This document shows, piece after piece, positions 32,704 to 40,863 of a DNA stretch of 41,579 nt; positions within the stretch are counted from its first letter, which is position 1, and every line of letters starts with the position of its first letter. Below the pieces are notes generated by a model, which did no database searches, had not been told where the DNA came from, and saw nothing but the letters and a program-made list of their open reading frames with translations. The stretch covers positions 1-41,579 of the forward strand of contig JAZQDE010000003.1 of the NCBI GenBank assembly GCA_045546695.1, in the 5' to 3' direction. The translations under genes were made by a program, and so were the position numbers. The stretch is from SIG424 sp045546695. GTDB taxonomy: Bacteria > Bacillota > Clostridia > UBA1212 > UBA1255.

Positions 32704-33180
32704 TTAATCTCTTTCTTTCAATACAACAGTAATGTGGCTTGTTCTCTTGTTGATTCTGATTCCGCGACCTCTTGCAGCAGCTCTGCCTCTCTTAAGAGTC
32801 GGGCCCTGGTTTGCGAAACATTCAGCAACATAAAGCTTTTCACTGTCAAGTTCAAAATTGTTAACGGCATTTGCTTCAGCAGACTTAAGAAGTTTGTAGA
32901 TAATCTCTGATGCAGCTTTGGGTGTGAATCTTACGATAGCAATTGCTTCTGCCAAAGACTTGCCTCTGATGATATCGAGAACAATCTTAACTTTTCTTGC
33001 TGAGATGCGGGCATTGTAAAGAGTTGCTTTACCCTGATCTCTGCCGATACCGAGCACTTTACGCTGACGCTTTGTGAGGACAGCTACGCTCTTGCTCTTA
33101 GGAGTAGCGGAATTATACTGCTCAATAATCTCTTCTCTCTTTTCAAGGAGTTCAGCTTCGCTTAAAAATCTACGTTTCAT
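32704..33180 (-). CDS. rplV: 50S ribosomal protein L22 with N-terminal extension
   Basis: The 158-residue protein carries the L22 core from about residue 52 (TLYNARISARKVKIVLDIIRGKS through RGRGIRINKRTSHITVVLKE). The core usually starts within the first 5-20 residues. Here about 45 extra charged residues precede it (KRRFLSEAELLEKREEIIEQ, then TPKSKSVAVLTKRQRKVLGIG). The only Met in this region is the first, and AGGAGGAGG sits just before it, so the extension is probably translated. L22 lines the exit tunnel; its N-terminus faces the outer surface. Confidence 0.94.
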   Translation of the reverse strand: MKRRFLSEAELLEKREEIIEQYNSATPKSKSVAVLTKRQRKVLGIGRDQGKATLYNARISARKVKIVLDIIRGKSLAEAIAIVRFTPKAASEIIYKLLKSAEANAVNNFELDSEKLYVAECFANQGPTLKRGRAAARGRGIRINKRTSHITVVLKERD

Positions 33181-33197
33181 ATATTCCTCCTCCTATC

Positions 33198-33485
33198 TTA
33201 GCGCTTTACACCGCTTGATTTTTCGCTCTTGTTAACATGACCTCTGTATGTTCTTGTAGGAGCGAATTCTCCAAGCTTGTGTCCAACCATTTCTTCTGTT
33301 ACGTATACCGGAACATGCTTTCTGCCGTCATGAACAGCAATTGTATGTCCTACCATCTGAGGGAAAATGGTTGATGCTCTTGACCATGTTTTAATAACGA
33401 TCTTTTCATTCTTTTCGTTCATTGCGTTGATGCGAGCTAAAAGTCTCTCTTGCACGAACGGTCCTTTTTTAACAGATCTACTCAT
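33198..33485 (-). CDS. rpsS: 30S ribosomal protein S19
   Basis: The 95-residue protein has SRSVKKGPFVQERLLARI and GHTIAVHDGRKHVPVYVTEEMVGHKLGEFAPTRTYRGH, typical S19. The end STR is replaced by KSEKSSGVKR. Confidence 0.97.
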   Translation of the reverse strand: MSRSVKKGPFVQERLLARINAMNEKNEKIVIKTWSRASTIFPQMVGHTIAVHDGRKHVPVYVTEEMVGHKLGEFAPTRTYRGHVNKSEKSSGVKR

Positions 33486-33499
33486 ATATAAATCCTCCC

Positions 33500-34333
33500 T
33501 TATTTGCTGTTACGTCTTCTTACAATGTACTTGTCAGAAGCCTTGTTCTTCTTTCTGGTCTTGTAACCCAGAGCAGGTTTACCCCAAGGAGTTACAGGGC
33601 TAGGCATACCAACAGGTGACTTACCTTCACCACCACCATGTGGGTGATCGTTCGGGTTCATTACAACGCCTCGAACGTGAGGTCTGATGCCCATATGTCT
33701 TGTACGACCGGCTTTACCGATGTTGATATTTTCGTAATCTGTATTACCAACCTGACCGATTGTTGCCTTACATACCATTGGGATCATTCTTACTTCGCCT
33801 GATGAAAGACGAACCTGTGCGTAGTCGCCTTCTTTTGCCATGAGCTGACCGAAAGAACCTGCTGATCTTAAAAGCTGAGCGCCTTTGCCGGGCTTCATCT
33901 CTACATTGTGGATAACTGTACCGAGCGGAATGTTAGCCAAAGGAAGAGCGTTACCCGGTTTAATATCAGCATCAGGACCTGATACAACAGTGTCACCTAC
34001 GTTAAGTCCTACGGGATGAATGATATATCTCTTCTCGCCGTCTGCGTAAACAAGGAGTGCAATGTTAGCTGATCTGTTAGGATCGTACTCAATTGATGCA
34101 ACCTTTGCAGGGATACCGTCCTTTTCACGCTTAAAGTCAATTAATCTATACTGTTTTTTGTTTCCGCCGCCATGATGACGAACTGTAATTCTACCGTATG
34201 AGTTTCTACCGGCTGTCTTCTTGAGAGATGACATTAATGACTTAATCTCACTCTTGCCTGTAATCTCATCAAATGCTGAAACGGACATTTGTCTTCTTGA
34301 CGGAGTTGTCGGATTGTACTTTTTAATAGCCAT
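33500..34333 (-). CDS. rplB: 50S ribosomal protein L2
   Basis: The 277-residue protein has IKKYNPTTPSRRQMS, GRITVRHHGGGNKKQYR and the peptidyl-transferase-proximal GVVMNPNDHPHGGGEGKSPVG, followed by PVTPWGKPALGYKTRKKNK. Standard length. Confidence 0.98.
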   Translation of the reverse strand: MAIKKYNPTTPSRRQMSVSAFDEITGKSEIKSLMSSLKKTAGRNSYGRITVRHHGGGNKKQYRLIDFKREKDGIPAKVASIEYDPNRSANIALLVYADGEKRYIIHPVGLNVGDTVVSGPDADIKPGNALPLANIPLGTVIHNVEMKPGKGAQLLRSAGSFGQLMAKEGDYAQVRLSSGEVRMIPMVCKATIGQVGNTDYENINIGKAGRTRHMGIRPHVRGVVMNPNDHPHGGGEGKSPVGMPSPVTPWGKPALGYKTRKKNKASDKYIVRRRNSK

Positions 34334-34351
34334 GTCTATCTTCCTCCTTCA

Positions 34352-34705
34352 TTATTCAGCGAAACCAAAGTTCTCGATTGTGTTCTTGAACTTCTTTGTC
34401 TTCTTCTCGCCGTTTACTACATACTCAGCAGCTGCCGGAGCTTTATCAATTGTTACAATTGCTTTTTTCCATTTAGCTGTAGAACCTTCTACCATGCCGC
34501 CTGCCTGTCTGCGAGTTCTCTTTTTACCATCATAACGTGCTGTGTTAACTGATATAACCTTTACTTCAAAGATCTTCTCGATTGCTTTTTTGATGTCAAT
34601 CTTTGTAGCCTTTATATCAACTACGAAAGTGTATTTACCGTCCTGAACATCAGTTGAGCTCTTCTCAGTAATGTGTGGACGTACTATGATATCGTACTCG
34701 TTCAT
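34352..34705 (-). CDS. rplW: 50S ribosomal protein L23
   Basis: The 117-residue protein has NEYDIIVRPHITEKSS and KIDIKKAIEKIFEVKVISVNTARYDGKKRTRR. It is about 20 residues longer at the C-terminus (EYVVNGEKKTKKFKNTIENFGFAE) than short homologues. L23 is the docking site for trigger factor and SRP. Its start overlaps the rplD stop by four bases. Confidence 0.97.
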   Translation of the reverse strand: MNEYDIIVRPHITEKSSTDVQDGKYTFVVDIKATKIDIKKAIEKIFEVKVISVNTARYDGKKRTRRQAGGMVEGSTAKWKKAIVTIDKAPAAAEYVVNGEKKTKKFKNTIENFGFAE

Positions 34706-35325
34706 GCGTATACCTCCGAAATCTTTGCTAAAGCTTCTTTTGTAACGATCAACTTTGTGTGACGCATAATGTCATATACGTTGATTGTGTTTACGTAAGC
34801 TGTTGAAATGCCTGCAATGTTGCTTGCTGACTTTACTACGTTAAGATCTTTCTCAGGAAGAACAACTAAAGCTGAATCTTCTACGTTAAGAGCAGCGAGA
34901 ACCTTTACCATGTTCTTTGTCTTGATGCTGTCGAAAGCAAGTGTGTCGAGAACGATGATGTTGCTGTCGATAACTTTTGATGTGAGAGAAGACTTAAGTG
35001 CAAGTCTCTTAACCTGCTTTGGAATTGTGTAGCTGTAGTCTCTGGGCTTTGGTCCAAATACGATACCACCGTGAATCCACTGAGCTGATCTTGTGCTACC
35101 CTGTCTTGCATGGCCTGTACCCTTCTGTTTGTAGGGCTTCTTGCCGCCACCGCTTACTTCAGATTTTGTCAAAGTAGAGTGTGTACCCTGACGTTTGTTT
35201 GCGAGCTGATTTACAACTGCTGCATGCATGCAATGTACGTTAACTTCTACATCGAAAATTGCAGGATTGAGTTCGAGCTCTTCAACAACTTTACCTTCCA
35301 TATTATAAACATTAACTTTTGCCAT
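34702..35325 (-). CDS. rplD: 50S ribosomal protein L4
   Basis: The 207-residue protein has the RNA-binding loop RQGTHSTLTKSEVSGGGKKPYKQKGTGHARQGSTRSAQWIHGG and FGPKPRDYSY. In Escherichia coli L4 represses the S10 operon. Confidence 0.97.
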   Translation of the reverse strand: MAKVNVYNMEGKVVEELELNPAIFDVEVNVHCMHAAVVNQLANKRQGTHSTLTKSEVSGGGKKPYKQKGTGHARQGSTRSAQWIHGGIVFGPKPRDYSYTIPKQVKRLALKSSLTSKVIDSNIIVLDTLAFDSIKTKNMVKVLAALNVEDSALVVLPEKDLNVVKSASNIAGISTAYVNTINVYDIMRHTKLIVTKEALAKISEVYA

Positions 35326-35346
35326 AATTTATGTCCTCCTTCCCAA

Positions 35347-35985
35347 TCACGCTTTGGACTTAATTGATTCTCTGATCTCAAGCAAAGCGCCCTTAGGTCC
35401 GGGAACTGCACCCTTGATGAGGAGAAGATTTTTCTCTGTATCAACCTTAACGATGTCGAGATTTTGCACGGTAACTCTCTCAACACCCATGTGGCCCGGC
35501 ATGTTTTTACCTTTGAAAACTTTACCCGGGTCAGAAGTTGAACCCATTGAACCTACGCCTCTGTGATATTTAGAACCATGAGTCTTCGGTCCGATTTTCT
35601 GTCCATGTCTTTTAATTGCGCCTTGATAGCCCTTACCTTTTGAAGTGCCGCTAACGTCAACACAGTCACCTGCGCTGAATACGCTTGCATTGATCTCCTG
35701 ACCAACTTCGTAAGTCTCGGGATTCTCAGGTTTGAATTCTTTTAAATGTTTGAAACCTTTTTCAAATGAAAGCTTCTCAAATAAACCTCTCTCAGGTTTG
35801 TTGAGTTTCTTAAGATCTACGGCAATGTATCCTAATTTAACTGCATCATAATTGTCGGATTCTGCATTCTTTGTCTGAACAACTGTGCAAGGACCTGCGA
35901 GTACTACTGTAACAGGTGTGCAAATGCCGTCTTCGTCAAAGATCTGAGTCATACCGACTTTAGTTCCTAAAATAAACTTTTTCAT
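35347..35985 (-). CDS. rplC: 50S ribosomal protein L3
   Basis: The 212-residue protein has KKFILGTKVGMTQIFDEDG, the loop SKGKGYQGAIKRHGQKIGPKTHGSKYHRGVGSMG and MPGHMGVERVTVQNL. It starts after AGGAGG, downstream of a structured spacer. Confidence 0.97.
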   Translation of the reverse strand: MKKFILGTKVGMTQIFDEDGICTPVTVVLAGPCTVVQTKNAESDNYDAVKLGYIAVDLKKLNKPERGLFEKLSFEKGFKHLKEFKPENPETYEVGQEINASVFSAGDCVDVSGTSKGKGYQGAIKRHGQKIGPKTHGSKYHRGVGSMGSTSDPGKVFKGKNMPGHMGVERVTVQNLDIVKVDTEKNLLLIKGAVPGPKGALLEIRESIKSKA

Positions 35986-36011
35986 TTACTACTTACCTCC
36001 TATGGTTATTG

Positions 36012-36036
36012 GTTCCGCGACTCCTATTTGCGGAAC
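36012..36036 (-). other. Stem-loop upstream of the rplC ribosome binding site
   Basis: A perfect 7-bp stem GTTCCGC (36012-36018) / GCGGAAC (36030-36036) with an 11-base loop lies in the rpsJ-rplC spacer, about 12 bases upstream of the rplC AGGAGG. Confidence 0.55.
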
Positions 36037-36063
36037 ATGACCGGCTTCTTTATGTGAAAATTT

Positions 36064-36089
36064 AAAAAAGCCTTACGTGCTGCGCACGT
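36064..36089 (-). terminator. Possible attenuator between rpsJ and rplC
   Basis: A 6-bp GC-rich stem ACGTGC (36075-36080) / GCACGT (36084-36089) with a 3-base loop is followed on the minus strand by AAGGC and then six T. The T run is offset by five bases, so termination would be partial at most. Confidence 0.35.
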
Positions 36090-36109
36090 TTTAATTACTA
36101 CTTGATCTC

Positions 36110-36427
36110 TTATTGTTTAACTTTGATCTCAATATCTACACCAGCAGGAAGGTCGAGTCTCATGAGCGCATCAACCGTCTTTGGTGTGGGCATCAAAATA
36201 TCAATAAGTCTCTTATGAGTTCTCATTTCAAATTGCTCTCTTGAATCCTTATACTTGTGAGGAGCACGGAGAATTGTAACAACTTCCTTATCTGTAGGAA
36301 GCGGAATAGGACCTGATACAACAGCATCAGTTCTCTTCGCTGTGTCTACAATCTTGAGTGCAGCCTGGTCAAGCAACTGAAAATCATAAGCTTTTAATTT
36401 AATTCTGATTTTTTGTTTATTTGCCAT
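36110..36427 (-). CDS. rpsJ: 30S ribosomal protein S10
   Basis: The 105-residue protein has KIRIKLKAYDFQLLDQAALKIVDTAKRTDAVVSGPIPLPTDK and EQFEMRTHKRLIDI. S10 is the first gene of the super-operon. It is the NusE partner in antitermination. Confidence 0.97.
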   Translation of the reverse strand: MANKQKIRIKLKAYDFQLLDQAALKIVDTAKRTDAVVSGPIPLPTDKEVVTILRAPHKYKDSREQFEMRTHKRLIDILMPTPKTVDALMRLDLPAGVDIEIKVKQ

Positions 36428-36503
36428 ACATAAACCTCTTTCTTTTCATTTTTTGTTTCCCTGACACTAAGCCGTGTGTTTCGTGGCAAGGCGCAACATT
36501 GCA

Positions 36504-36532
36504 ATTATACAAGGTAGAGTAAGAGAATGCAA
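36504..36532 (-). promoter_or_regulatory. Main promoter of the S10-spc-alpha operon
   Basis: TTGCAT (36527-36532) and TATAAT (36504-36509) on the minus strand are separated by 17 bases; the leader to rpsJ would be about 70 bases. The 268-base region 36428-36695 between divergent genes otherwise holds only this and the plus-strand promoter. Confidence 0.75.
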
Positions 36533-36637
36533 ACATTTTTTTACGCGTGGCAGGCCGGCAATTGTAAACATTTTATGAATTGTTTTTTCAAACCTTTGTC
36601 TTTTCACCGACACACTTTCGACATATTGAATTTGTAG

Positions 36638-36643
36638 TATAAT
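36638..36643 (+). promoter_or_regulatory. -10 box of the 36696 gene
   Basis: A perfect TATAAT lies about 50 bases upstream of the ATG at 36696. The -35 region (around TTTCGACA at 36616-36623) is a weak match. Confidence 0.45.
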
Positions 36644-36695
36644 AATGATATTATCAATGAAAATTTGATTCAAATTTCTTATACGGAGTGATTAC

Positions 36696-37928
36696 ATGAG
36701 TTCAAAAAAAGATGAAAATATGAGTTATAATGAAAGGATGTCCGGCGGCAAGAAAAAGAAGAAAATGCCAAAACTCCAGGTTATGGACATCGTTACTATC
36801 GTTTTTTCAGTAATAATCGTAGGTATTATGATATACGTTGTCGCTACGCAGTTTGACTTCGGCGGCGATGACAAGGACAAAGGCGCTACTGCAAATCCTT
36901 CTGCCACAACGGCGCCTTCTGCAACGGCTGCACCTGATACTACAATGACAGATATTGGTACATGGTACGGCAATATTCTCGCTGGCAGCAGTATCAGCAA
37001 ACAGGACGACAGATTTTATTACATTTCAAAAGACGCTGACGGCAACACAGGTATTTTCGTAAAATACGGCGACGTTGTAAAGCAGCTCGTTAAGGACGAT
37101 GCTAAGGATCTTAACGTTGTACATGATAAAAAGTCATATGCCGGCCAGGCTGGTGTCAAAGCGTACTACGTGTTTTATATAGATGAGATTGGACGTATCT
37201 GCTACGTTTACGACGGCCCTATCGGTGATGGTCAGAGCGGCACACAGACTATGCAGACTCCTACTGTTCTGATTGAAGGTTCACATTCAAATCTCATGGT
37301 CAGCGGCCAGTATCTGTATTTCCTCAACGAGGATTCCGTAATCTGCCGTTATGACTTTGTCAACAAGACTGAGAAAGTTCTGAGCAAATATACTTATTCT
37401 GAATTTGTTGTTTACTTCGGCGCTATTTACGGCATCCGCAAGGCTGACAACTTCATTTACCAGGTTTCTACATCGGGCCGCAGTGATTCAACTACAGCGA
37501 CAGCTACTCCGTCCGCTACACCTTCAGTAACGTACGAGGGCGAAGATGACGCATATGAATTCAGGCTTGTTAAAGAGGCATGCAGTGGCTTTGCTGTTGA
37601 AGACAACTGGCTGTACGCTATTATCGGTGAAAAGATTGTGCGTTTCGACGCTGATACCGGTGAAAAGGATACGCTCGGCGCTGTCAAGCCTGAAATGATT
37701 AACGTTTACGGTAAAAATATTGTTTACCTTTCAGAAGGCAAACTTTACTGCGCAACAGCCGAAGAACTGATTGTCGGCAAGACAAATGAAATTTGCGCTA
37801 TAAATATAACAGCCATCAACATGCTCGATACTACGACGATATATGTAGTAAATGCAGATGATGGCAAATTGTACAGCTCTACTTATAACGAAGAGAGCGG
37901 ATACAGTGCTTTTGCAGAAGTAAAGTAA
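36696..37928 (+). CDS. Membrane-anchored DUF5050-like protein
   Basis: The 410-residue protein has a Lys-rich cytosolic N-terminus (about 1-26), one membrane helix (about 30-50), and an Ala/Thr/Pro-rich linker (about 60-85; ATANPSATTAPSATAAP). An outward domain follows, built of repeated short beta units with Tyr-rich strands such as DDRFYYISKDADG, GQYLYFLNEDSV, DNWLYAIIGEKIVRFD and GKLYCATAEE. This pattern resembles DUF5050-type beta-propeller proteins, common in clostridia, with no known activity. A second Thr-rich linker occurs at about 261-275. It has its own promoter and ends at a strong terminator. Confidence 0.75.
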   Translation: MSSKKDENMSYNERMSGGKKKKKMPKLQVMDIVTIVFSVIIVGIMIYVVATQFDFGGDDKDKGATANPSATTAPSATAAPDTTMTDIGTWYGNILAGSSISKQDDRFYYISKDADGNTGIFVKYGDVVKQLVKDDAKDLNVVHDKKSYAGQAGVKAYYVFYIDEIGRICYVYDGPIGDGQSGTQTMQTPTVLIEGSHSNLMVSGQYLYFLNEDSVICRYDFVNKTEKVLSKYTYSEFVVYFGAIYGIRKADNFIYQVSTSGRSDSTTATATPSATPSVTYEGEDDAYEFRLVKEACSGFAVEDNWLYAIIGEKIVRFDADTGEKDTLGAVKPEMINVYGKNIVYLSEGKLYCATAEELIVGKTNEICAINITAINMLDTTTIYVVNADDGKLYSSTYNEESGYSAFAEVK

Positions 37929-37947
37929 AAAGCAAACTAATTTATTG

Positions 37948-37987
37948 AGAAAAAGCCTTTCCCACATAACAGGGAAAGGCTTTTTTA
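37948..37987. terminator. Bidirectional terminator between convergent genes
   Basis: A 13-bp stem AAAAGCCTTTCCC (37951-37963) / GGGAAAGGCTTTT (37972-37984) with an 8-base loop and T runs on both strands serves the gene ending at 37928 and rsfS ending at 38023. Confidence 0.92.
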
Positions 37988-38022
37988 TTGAGTGTCAGAA
38001 ATGCTTGTGTGTTTATGCTATA

Positions 38023-38352
38023 TCAAGCTTTCCAGAGCTTGTCCAGACTATAGAATTCTCTTTCAGATTCAAGGAAAACGTGGACAACTACATCAAGATA
38101 ATCAAGAAGAATCCAACTGCCTGAGTCATACCCTTCGATTCGGGCAGCTTCTTTTCCTTCTTGTTTCAGCAAGAAAGCAACTTCGTCAGCAAGACCCTTT
38201 ACCTGTGTGGTCGATGTACCGCTGCAGATAACGAAATAATCTGCAACAACTGTCTTCTGTTCAATATCAATTACCTCAATATCTCTTCCCTTTTTTGAAT
38301 CTAAAATGTCTGCAATTCTTTTTGCAAGATTTTCACTTGTTGTAATACTCAT
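38023..38352 (-). CDS. rsfS: Ribosomal silencing factor RsfS
   Basis: The 109-residue protein has VIDIEQKTVVADYFVICSGTSTTQVKGLADEV and WILLDYLDVVVHVFLESEREFYSLDKLW, the RsfS (Iojap) pattern. It binds L14 and blocks joining of ribosomal subunits under nutrient limitation. It follows the nadD-yqeK fusion by 15 bases with GGAGG. Confidence 0.95.
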   Translation of the reverse strand: MSITTSENLAKRIADILDSKKGRDIEVIDIEQKTVVADYFVICSGTSTTQVKGLADEVAFLLKQEGKEAARIEGYDSGSWILLDYLDVVVHVFLESEREFYSLDKLWKA

Positions 38353-38367
38353 AGTAAATCCTCCTCG

Positions 38368-39585
38368 TTATTTATTCAATAATTGGGCAAGTGCCCAGTT
38401 GCGTGTTCTGATTGTATCCAGCGATAAAAGACGGTCGCGTCTTTTCAAATTATGCTTGATTGTATAATCGCACTCTTCTATCACCGCGTCAAGTAGGCTG
38501 ACGTTAATTTTTTCACGGACCTTCTGATAACATTTGTCGTCGCCGCGGCCGGCCTCTGTATAATCTGCGATGAAAAGAATCTGCGCGATGACTGACATTT
38601 CGGGCGTACCTGTCGTGTGGACGGCGATAGCCTCAAGAATCTGCGGGTCATCGATGCCATAGCGAAGACGTGCGAGTACAGCTCCTGCCCTGCCGTGGCG
38701 TGCGGCCTTGCCGCCGTCATCATAATCATTTGCCTCTTCTACCCCATTCGGGTCGGTGCTACCATTAATTCCCAGCCATCTGTACTGAGCCGGAGAGAGT
38801 TGCTTTGCGCAGTCATGCAATAGCCCTGCAAGACGGCACTTTTCAACATCAGCGCCGTAAAGCTTCGCGATGCGCACCGCTTCTTCCATAACCCCAAGGC
38901 TATGCATGTAGCGGTCTTCTGAGATAAGAAGTTTAAGATCCTGCATCATCTCATCAATCGTCATGCTGCTGTTTGCCGCGCTGTACAGATTGTTACTATT
39001 TATATAGGAAAGAACCCGTGGGTCAAGCGCCGAATCGAGAATAGATTTGTCGGCCTCAGGCTTTTCAAGAGCATCACGGATAGCTGTAGATGAGATATCA
39101 ATCTCGTCTGCATCGCTTACCAGAATTTGGGCTCCGTCGCCCACCGCCTTTTCATAGGCGCGGTCAAACTCACCAGGTAAAAAGCCCGGGCGTTTCACAG
39201 CGATAAACGAGCACAGCCCGATTAATTCGTCGTAGCTTTTCCAGTCAGGCAGGCTGATAAGACTGTCTGCACCCATTATGAAAAAATATTTATCCTGAGG
39301 GTTGGCTTTTTGCAGCGTTTTCACAGTATTTACGCTATAAGAAGGCCCTATCCTGTCAACTTCCACAAGAGATATTTCAAAATCCGGATAATCGGCCAGC
39401 GCCAGGCGCAGCATATTTATGCGGTGAAAAGCCAATGTAATCCTCCTGCCAATCTTGTGCGGGGGATTACTTGTCGGAATAAATAATACTTTATCTAAAT
39501 TAAATTGCGCTTTGATATTCTTTGCAAGATCTATATGCGCTTTGTGAACTGGATCAAACGTCCCACCTAAAATGCCTACATTCAT
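38368..39585 (-). CDS. nadD: NadD-YqeK fusion: nicotinate-nucleotide adenylyltransferase plus HD hydrolase
   Basis: The 405-residue protein joins two enzymes normally encoded separately. Residues about 1-200 are NadD: GILGGTFDPVHKAHIDLAK holds the HxGH-like site, PTSNPPHK follows, and ISSTAIRDAL is the SSTxxR motif. Residues about 208-400 are a YqeK-type HD domain: RYMHSLGVMEEAVRIA, GLLHDCAKQLS (HD pair), ARHGRAGAVLA and AVHTTGTPEMSVIAQILFIADYTE. NadD makes deamido-NAD; YqeK hydrolyses diadenosine tetraphosphate. Order and spacing keep the usual nadD-yqeK-rsfS sequence. It starts one base after the preceding stop with no clear ribosome binding site, so translation is probably coupled. Confidence 0.93.
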   Translation of the reverse strand: MNVGILGGTFDPVHKAHIDLAKNIKAQFNLDKVLFIPTSNPPHKIGRRITLAFHRINMLRLALADYPDFEISLVEVDRIGPSYSVNTVKTLQKANPQDKYFFIMGADSLISLPDWKSYDELIGLCSFIAVKRPGFLPGEFDRAYEKAVGDGAQILVSDADEIDISSTAIRDALEKPEADKSILDSALDPRVLSYINSNNLYSAANSSMTIDEMMQDLKLLISEDRYMHSLGVMEEAVRIAKLYGADVEKCRLAGLLHDCAKQLSPAQYRWLGINGSTDPNGVEEANDYDDGGKAARHGRAGAVLARLRYGIDDPQILEAIAVHTTGTPEMSVIAQILFIADYTEAGRGDDKCYQKVREKINVSLLDAVIEECDYTIKHNLKRRDRLLSLDTIRTRNWALAQLLNK

Positions 39586-39586
39586 A

Positions 39587-39919
39587 TTAATATTTTGGCA
39601 CCTTTTTGTCCATTGCTTTGCCGAAACTGTACCAGGAGTTGCGCAGTTTGTGGCGCAAATCTACATCAAATACCCATTCGGTAGCTTCAAAAAGCTGCTT
39701 CTTCATGTCTAAGTACTGAGCTCTGTCAAAACCATCCTGTGCAAGGAGCTCTTCCATACGGTCTATCCATGCACAAACTCTGTCGATGCCGGCAGCATCA
39801 GGATCAATCTTTTTTTTGAGATGAAGGACAACAAGCTTAACAGATTTTTTCTGCAGCTGCGCATCAGTCATAACTTTTTTATTTTCCTTTACGTTACCAC
39901 CATCATGAACATTATCCAT
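39587..39919 (-). CDS. Small protein of unknown function upstream of nadD-yqeK
   Basis: The 110-residue protein has no membrane segment and a charged, helical look (VKLVVLHLKKKIDPDAAGIDRV, then WIDRMEELLAQDGFDRAQYLDMKKQLFEATEWVFDVDLRHKLRNSWYSFGK). I do not recognise it. I start at the ATG at 39919, seven bases after GGAGG; an ATG eight codons upstream lacks such a site. Its stop lies one base before the nadD start, so its translation likely drives nadD-yqeK. Confidence 0.7.
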   Translation of the reverse strand: MDNVHDGGNVKENKKVMTDAQLQKKSVKLVVLHLKKKIDPDAAGIDRVCAWIDRMEELLAQDGFDRAQYLDMKKQLFEATEWVFDVDLRHKLRNSWYSFGKAMDKKVPKY

Positions 39920-39958
39920 GGCTCTACCTCCGTTATATTTCAATCAAACGTTACTTCA

Positions 39959-39986
39959 ATTATAGCACTTAAAAAAATTATAGCAA
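39959..39986 (-). promoter_or_regulatory. Possible promoter of the 39587-38023 operon
   Basis: TTGCTA (39981-39986) and TATAAT (39959-39964) on the minus strand are separated by 16 bases. A second TATAAT overlaps at 39977-39982. Confidence 0.5.
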
Positions 39987-40008
39987 GGATAAAAGTTCAC
40001 AATTTATT

Positions 40009-40794
40009 TTATTTTTCGGCATCTTTATGATAATATCTACCTGTTTTTACCGTTTTTTTACCGTACTGAATCGCTTTTGCAGGGCACCTGTGAAGGCATG
40101 CAAGACACATCGAGCATTTGTCGTTTATCCAGACAGGTCTCATCTGCGGCCCTACCCCTGTCATGCGGATAGCACCCTCCGGACAAGCTATTGTACAAAG
40201 TCCGCAGGATTTGCACGTATCTTCGACATAGAATTTCTTTGTTTTGCGTGTGTGCTTGTAAACGCTGTAGAGTACGGGAGTCATGACGCCCGGCAGAAAG
40301 CCTTTGATCTCGTCAAAATCGCCGACAAATCCCGTCTTGATTTTTTTGGCAATATTATTTATCGCGATGCCGGCTTTGAGATTTATTTCGTCCATTTCTT
40401 CGGGCTTCGGCAGGTCGTAGAGAAGCACGTAGTTGTCAATCATTTTCACGGAGAAAGATGACGTCACTATCATGTTGCGTTTTGCAAGCAGCTTTGCGAG
40501 CATTTTGCCGGCATTTCCCGTAGAGCCGCCGCATGTAAGCACGGTGAAAATATAGTGCTGGCTGTTATATCTGTCAGTTATTTCCAGCTTTTCTATGAAC
40601 TTTACCACAACATCAGGCACGCCGTAATAATAGACAGGAAGTACAAATCCGATGCGCTCGCCTGCCTTGGTCGCATATTGGTATTTATCTGCATATACTG
40701 CTTCTGTGATGGAAATAAGGGCATCTGAAGTGTTTATTGCCAGTTGTTTTGCCACGTATTTTGAGTTGCCTGTTGCTGAAAAGTAAAATATCAT
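40009..40794 (-). CDS. EFR1 family flavodoxin/ferredoxin fusion protein
   Basis: The 261-residue protein joins a flavodoxin-like domain (about 1-160; IFYFSATGNSKYVAKQLA is the FMN phosphate loop, then VLPVYYYGVPDVV) with a C-terminal pair of [4Fe-4S] sites. The cluster motifs are CKSCGLCTIACPEGAI (about 193-208) and CSMCLACLHRCPAKAI (about 228-243), each complete. It should carry electrons in the cytoplasm of an anaerobe; its partner is not evident from neighbours. AAGGT precedes the ATG. It is a single gene, divergent from smpB. Confidence 0.9.
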   Translation of the reverse strand: MIFYFSATGNSKYVAKQLAINTSDALISITEAVYADKYQYATKAGERIGFVLPVYYYGVPDVVVKFIEKLEITDRYNSQHYIFTVLTCGGSTGNAGKMLAKLLAKRNMIVTSSFSVKMIDNYVLLYDLPKPEEMDEINLKAGIAINNIAKKIKTGFVGDFDEIKGFLPGVMTPVLYSVYKHTRKTKKFYVEDTCKSCGLCTIACPEGAIRMTGVGPQMRPVWINDKCSMCLACLHRCPAKAIQYGKKTVKTGRYYHKDAEK

Positions 40795-40863
40795 TTTTTG
40801 ACCTTCTTTTCCTGTATTTTCCTGTTATTTTTTACAGGTTTTAGGATATCATATATCTTTTGA

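Noticed and set aside
36467..36673. Minus-strand reading frame of 68 residues upstream of rpsJ
   Set aside because: It covers the S10 operon promoter and has no ribosome binding site or recognisable sequence.
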